Notes under the pieces: generated by a model | The model's input: only the letters and a program-made list of their open reading frames with translations | The model's database searches: none | Told to the model about the DNA's origin: nothing | NCBI GenBank assembly: GCA_022824945.1 | Contig: JAJDYX010000047.1 | Span: 147,784 to 211,783, forward strand | Source of the DNA: Candidatus Latescibacterota bacterium | Lineage (GTDB): Bacteria > Latescibacterota > UBA2968 | Reading direction: 5' to 3' | Length of the DNA stretch: 64,000 nucleotides | Shown: in pieces, positions 60,224-64,000 of the stretch | Position numbering within the stretch: position 1 is the first letter of the stretch | How the letters are laid out: every line of letters starts with the position of its first letter | Made by a program: the position numbers and the translations under genes

Positions 60224-60985
60224 ATGCTCGAAATTCGAAATCTGCACGCAGGTGTGGAAGGCGCGGAAATCCTCCACGGCATCAACCTCGCGGTCAACGC
60301 GGGAGAAATCCACGCCATTATGGGACCCAACGGGTCGGGCAAAAGCACATTGGCCCAAGTGCTCGCGGGTCACGAAGCCTATAGCGTTACAGCAGGCGAA
60401 GTCATCTACGAGGGCCAGGACCTGCTCGATATGGACCCGGATGAACGCGCAGCACAGGGCGTCTTCCTCGCCTTTCAGTATCCGGTAGAAATACCCGGTG
60501 TCAACAGCGCGTACTTCTTGCGCACAGCACTCAACGCCCTTCGAACGGCCAGAGACGAAGAAGAAGTCGATGCCATAGACTTCCTCACACTGATTCGCGA
60601 CAAACTCAAACTGGTTGAAATGGACGAAAAATTCCTCAAACGTTCGGTCAACGAGGGCTTTTCTGGCGGAGAAAAAAAACGCCATGAAATACTGCAAATG
60701 GCCGTTTTAGAACCCCGCCTTGCCATACTCGACGAAACCGATTCTGGACTCGATATCGACGCCCTGCGCGTTGTTGCCAACGGCGTCAATACACTCCACA
60801 GCGCGGACAAAGCGACCATTGTGGTCACGCACTACCAGCGCTTGCTCAACAATATCGTGCCCGACGTTGTCCACGTTATGCTCGACGGACGCATCGTGCA
60901 ATCGGGCGACAAAACACTCGCCCTGGAACTGGAAGAAAAAGGCTATGACTGGATCAAAGAAGAACACGCGACACACAGCGTCTAA
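60224..60985 (+). CDS. sufC: Fe-S cluster assembly ATPase SufC
   Basis: This 253-aa ABC-type ATPase has Walker A GPNGSGKST, signature EGFSGGEKKRHEIL and Walker B LAILDETDSGLDIDALRVV, then VVTHYQRLLN switch. It binds SufB and SufD and drives the conformational change for cluster assembly. It starts 21 bases after sufB; the stop at 60985 lies inside the sufD start region, giving a 38-base overlap if sufD begins at 60948. Confidence 0.97.
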   Translation: MLEIRNLHAGVEGAEILHGINLAVNAGEIHAIMGPNGSGKSTLAQVLAGHEAYSVTAGEVIYEGQDLLDMDPDERAAQGVFLAFQYPVEIPGVNSAYFLRTALNALRTARDEEEVDAIDFLTLIRDKLKLVEMDEKFLKRSVNEGFSGGEKKRHEILQMAVLEPRLAILDETDSGLDIDALRVVANGVNTLHSADKATIVVTHYQRLLNNIVPDVVHVMLDGRIVQSGDKTLALELEEKGYDWIKEEHATHSV

Positions 60986-62270
60986 TCACACATCCTGGAT
61001 TCAAAAATTTGAATCCAGCCTCAATGGTCAGCCACTGCGAGCATTGCGCCAACAAGCAATTGCCGACTTTGACCGCCTGGGATATCCCACCACGGCGGAT
61101 GAAGCCTGGAAAAGTGTGAATCCCTCAGCGCTCATTAGAACCGATTTTGAGCTTGCAGCCCCTGCCACCCTTGCAGACGCAGAACTTGAACCCTTCACCT
61201 ATTCCGACCTGCAAGGCATCCGCCTCGTATTCGTCAATGGGCATTACGCGCCAGAACACGCATCTGACATACCAGAAGGCATAACCATCGCCAACCTCGC
61301 CGATGTTTACGACCATTCACTCGTCAAAACGCACCTGGGAAAACTCGCACAAACCACAGATTTGGCCTTTACCGCCCTCAACACGGCATTCATGCGCGAT
61401 GGTGTATTCATCCATGTTCAGCCAAATGTCACAGTTGAAGCCCCCGTGCATATCCTTTATATCACAACGGCGGCAGAAATCCCCACAATATCTCACCCGC
61501 GCAACCTGATCATCGCGGATGAGAACAGTCATCTGTCAATTGTTGAAACCTATGCGGGAACGGGCACAGAGACTTATCTCACCAATGCAGTCACAGAAAT
61601 CCTCGCCCGCGACAACGCCAGCGTGAATTGTATCCGCCTCGAATTGCAGGGCACAGCGGGTTTGCACGTCGCCAATTTTCAGGCACAACTCGGGCGCAGC
61701 AGCAGGATGACCTTTCACGATTTTACACTCGGCGGGGCATTTGTTCGCAACGACGTAAGCGCGTACCTGCGCGGCGAAGGTAGTGAAGCCACCGTCAATG
61801 GATTTTATGCCCTCGAAGGATCGCAACAAGTCGATAATTATACCCTGCTTGAACACGCCGAACCCCATTGCCCCAGTCACGAACTCTACAAAGGGATTCT
61901 GGGAGGATCTTCTCGCGCGATTTTTCGGGGGAAAATTCACGTCCATCAAAAAGCGCAACACACCGATGCCTACCAGCAAAACGAAAATATTCTGCTTTCG
62001 GACAACGCGCGCGTCAACACCAAACCCCAGCTCGAAATCTACGCCGACGAAGTCAAATGCTCGCATGGCGCAACAATAGGCCAACTCGACGAAAACGCGC
62101 TCTTTTACCTGCAAGCGCGCGGCATTCCCAAAGCCGATGCAAAGCAAATTTTGCTCCGCGCTTTTGCCGATGACATTATCGGGCGCGTGACCCTCGCCCC
62201 CGTGCGGTCACACCTCAGCGACTTAATCGACACTCGCCTCGAACACATCGAAGCAAAGGACACGGCATGA
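60948..62270 (+). CDS. sufD: Fe-S cluster assembly protein SufD
   Basis: This 440-aa scaffold subunit is found in frame 3. The body begins with SWIQKFESSLNGQPLRALRQ and contains EAPVHILYITT, VDNYTLLEHAEPHCPSHELYKGIL and KCSHGATIGQLDENALFYLQ, the family's hallmark near the C-terminus. No ATG or GTG lies between the sufC stop and the conserved start. I therefore place the start at ATG 60948, inside sufC, with AAAAGG close upstream. This gives 38 bases of overlap. A non-canonical start near 60996 is the alternative. Its stop overlaps the sufS ATG by 4 bases. Confidence 0.93.
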   Translation, partial: TGSKKNTRHTASNHTSWIQKFESSLNGQPLRALRQQAIADFDRLGYPTTADEAWKSVNPSALIRTDFELAAPATLADAELEPFTYSDLQGIRLVFVNGHYAPEHASDIPEGITIANLADVYDHSLVKTHLGKLAQTTDLAFTALNTAFMRDGVFIHVQPNVTVEAPVHILYITTAAEIPTISHPRNLIIADENSHLSIVETYAGTGTETYLTNAVTEILARDNASVNCIRLELQGTAGLHVANFQAQLGRSSRMTFHDFTLGGAFVRNDVSAYLRGEGSEATVNGFYALEGSQQVDNYTLLEHAEPHCPSHELYKGILGGSSRAIFRGKIHVHQKAQHTDAYQQNENILLSDNARVNTKPQLEIYADEVKCSHGATIGQLDENALFYLQARGIPKADAKQILLRAFADDIIGRVTLAPVRSHLSDLIDTRLEHIEAKDTA

Positions 62271-63547
62271 ATTCGCCTCTGGACATATTAACACTCCAAC
62301 CGCCCGAACCGGCCGCACGCCCGGCACCGCCCTTTGACGTGCGCCGCATTCGCGCGGACTTCCCCATTTTGGGCCAACAAGTCCAGGGTCGGCCGCTCGT
62401 GTACCTCGACAATGGCGCCACAGCGCAAAAACCCCGTGCGGTCATTGATGCCCTCTCGCATTATTACACCGACCAGAATGCCAATGTACACAGAGGCGTA
62501 CACCACCTCTCGCAAATAGCGACCGACGCTTATGAAGCCGCCAGAAGAAAGGTGGCGACCTTTATCAACGCGGCCTCAGACAGAGAAATCATCTTTGTAC
62601 GCGGAACCACCGAAGGCATCAATCTCATTGCCCAAACCTTTGGACGCGAGCAAATCGGCGAGGGCGACGAAATCATCATCACCGAAATGGAGCACCATTC
62701 CAACATCGTCCCCTGGTGGATGCTCTGCCGGGAAAAGGGAGCCAAACTGCGCGTCATCCCTATGAACGACCGGGGCGAACTCTGTTTGGACACGTATCAA
62801 ACCCTTTTCTCCTCCCGCACAAAACTCGTCTCCGTCGTACACATCTCCAATGTACTCGGCACGGTCAATCCCGCGCGAGAAATCGTGCAAATCGCACACG
62901 CACACGGCGTACCCGTACATATCGATGGCGCACAGGCCGTGCCCCATCAGCGCGTGGATGTACGCGCCCTCGGCTGCGAGTTCTATACCTTTTCGGGACA
63001 CAAAATGTTTGCACCCACAGGCATTGGCGTCCTGTACGGCTGCGAAACATATCTCGATACCATGCCGCCCTATCAGGGTGGGGGCAGCATGATCCAGAAC
63101 GTTGACTTTGACAATATCACGTACGGAAATTTGCCCAACAAATTTGAAGCGGGAACGCCCAATATCGCGGGCAGTATTGGCCTGGGTGCCGCCATTGATT
63201 ACCTCAACAGCATCGACTTTGATGGCGCGGCAAAATACGAAACCAACCTGCTGGAATACGCACACGACGCACTGCGCGGCGTGCCAGACCTCAACCTGAT
63301 CGGCACAGCCGAGCGCAAAGTAGGCGTGATCTCATTTACCCTCTCCGATATTCACCCCCACGATGTGGGCACCATACTCGACCAGGCCGGCGTTGCGGTT
63401 CGCGCCGGGCACCACTGCGCGCAACCCATTATGAAACACTACGACATACCCGCAGCAACGCGCGCTTCCCTGGCATTTTACAACACGCGTGAAGACATTG
63501 ACGCGCTGGTCTCTGGCCTTCACACCGTGCGAAAGATTTTTGGCTGA
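62267..63547 (+). CDS. sufS: Cysteine desulfurase SufS
   Basis: This 426-aa type II cysteine desulfurase supplies persulfide sulfur for the scaffold. The PLP lysine is K246 (FSGHKMFAPTG) and the catalytic Cys is C384 (RAGHHCAQP). The N-terminus is longer than in some homologues (about 25 residues). It overlaps sufD by 4 bases and shares one base with sufU, so translation is coupled across sufD-S-U. Confidence 0.96.
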   Translation: MNSPLDILTLQPPEPAARPAPPFDVRRIRADFPILGQQVQGRPLVYLDNGATAQKPRAVIDALSHYYTDQNANVHRGVHHLSQIATDAYEAARRKVATFINAASDREIIFVRGTTEGINLIAQTFGREQIGEGDEIIITEMEHHSNIVPWWMLCREKGAKLRVIPMNDRGELCLDTYQTLFSSRTKLVSVVHISNVLGTVNPAREIVQIAHAHGVPVHIDGAQAVPHQRVDVRALGCEFYTFSGHKMFAPTGIGVLYGCETYLDTMPPYQGGGSMIQNVDFDNITYGNLPNKFEAGTPNIAGSIGLGAAIDYLNSIDFDGAAKYETNLLEYAHDALRGVPDLNLIGTAERKVGVISFTLSDIHPHDVGTILDQAGVAVRAGHHCAQPIMKHYDIPAATRASLAFYNTREDIDALVSGLHTVRKIFG

Positions 63548-63999
63548 TGTCAGATTTGCGCGAACTCTACCAGCAACTCATTCTGGATCACAACAAAAAC
63601 CCCAGAAATTTTCGCGTACTCGATCCAGCAGACCGCTTTGCCAAAGGCTATAATCCACTGTGCGGCGATAAAGTGGAGGTTTATCTTCAACTCCACGACG
63701 ACCGCATAAAAGACATTGGCTTTCAGGGTTCGGGATGCGCCATTTCCAAAGCATCGGCTTCCTTAATGACCGAAACCATCAAAGGCAAAACCCTCGGTGA
63801 AACAGAAACCTATTTCAAAGACTTTCAAGCGATGCTCACCGACCCATCCAGCAATCTCGGCCTCGACCAGATGGGCAAACTATTCGTTTTTGCCGGCGTG
63901 CGCGACTATCCCACCCGTATCAAATGCGCGACCCTATCGTGGCACGCGCTTCGGGCAGCCATAGACAATGTCCAAACGCCCATAACAACAGAGAGATGA
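63547..63999 (+). CDS. sufU: SufU-like zinc-dependent sulfur carrier
   Basis: This 150-aa protein takes the persulfide from SufS. The zinc ligands are C39, D41, C64 and C127 in NPLCGDKVEVY, GSGCAISKAS and RIKCATLSWHAL. The pairing of sufS with sufU rather than sufE is the Gram-positive/Thermotoga-type arrangement. Its stop overlaps an ATG at 63996-63998 that begins another gene running out of the window, so the operon continues. Confidence 0.95.
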   Translation: MSDLRELYQQLILDHNKNPRNFRVLDPADRFAKGYNPLCGDKVEVYLQLHDDRIKDIGFQGSGCAISKASASLMTETIKGKTLGETETYFKDFQAMLTDPSSNLGLDQMGKLFVFAGVRDYPTRIKCATLSWHALRAAIDNVQTPITTER

Positions 64000-64000
64000 C

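Noticed and set aside
60720..60947. Upstream part of the long sufD-frame ORF
   Set aside because: These codons overlap sufC in another frame and have no SufD similarity; composition is that of a shadow frame.

Overview
The window looks like a chromosomal segment of an uncultured bacterium of roughly 50% GC. The mix of phytanoyl-CoA dioxygenase-type oxygenases, several one-off sulfatases, a Gfo/Idh/MocA oxidoreductase, a ThuA-like protein, a BNR-repeat protein and a two-domain esterase resembles the gene style of Latescibacterota/Poribacteria-like lineages that degrade sulfated or complex glycans. That assignment is inference from gene content; no rRNA or tRNA gene is visible. There is no CRISPR array, transposase or prophage. 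Coding density is high, with many ATGA overlaps.

Layout. 1-2.6 kb: tandem phytanoyl-CoA dioxygenase paralogues and a sulfatase. 2.7-8.1 kb: a lipoprotein, a DUF350 membrane protein, an inserted RelE/ParE-type toxin-antitoxin pair, a membrane-fused aminopropyltransferase, and on the other strand a DUF4178/DUF2491-like protein, a PspA/IM30 protein and a YbjN-like protein. Together these resemble the E. coli yjfIJKL-type polyamine/envelope locus. 8.3-12.3 kb: recJ, then a candidate defence pair (OLD/AAA-type ATPase plus a small protein with a PD-(D/E)XK-like motif), preceded by what may be a helicase remnant. 12.4-17.7 kb: oxidoreductase, two-domain polyphosphate:AMP phosphotransferase, an orphan ABC ATPase, and a double alpha/beta-hydrolase esterase. 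17.9-23 kb: a housekeeping run yggS-yggT-divIVA-mtnP-nudix-dksA-like-lspA-rluD. 22.9-30 kb (minus strand): a translationally coupled signalling operon (REC-PP2C phosphatase, RsbW-like kinase, periplasmic binding protein, TorS-like histidine kinase, Amt transporter) with a STAS antagonist upstream. 30.3-42.3 kb: Na+/alanine symporter, TrpD-like protein, sulfatase, GPP34, ThuA, VapBC and Fic genes with a degenerate antitoxin copy, nitroreductase, BNR protein, folD under a ZTP riboswitch, and an epimerase. 42.3-51 kb: NFACT/RqcH, a ClpX-like ATPase with an attenuator-like leader, murQ, UPF0182, and a KamA-family radical SAM gene with a structured leader. 51-58.6 kb: Uma2, nucleoside deoxyribosyltransferase, MFS, sulfatase, dprA, lexA, and an unknown protein with a PqqD/RRE-like partner. 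58.7-64 kb: sufBCDSU.

The strongest RNA finding is the ZMP/ZTP (pfl) riboswitch upstream of folD. It has P1, P2 and a pseudoknot, and the conserved 3' segment doubles as the 5' arm of a terminator. The most system-like loci that are not routine are the polyamine/PspA/DUF350 cluster, the ATPase-nuclease pair, the five-gene partner-switching operon with a periplasmic binding protein and an ammonium transporter, and the mutually exclusive hairpins that mask the ribosome-binding site of the ClpX-like gene.
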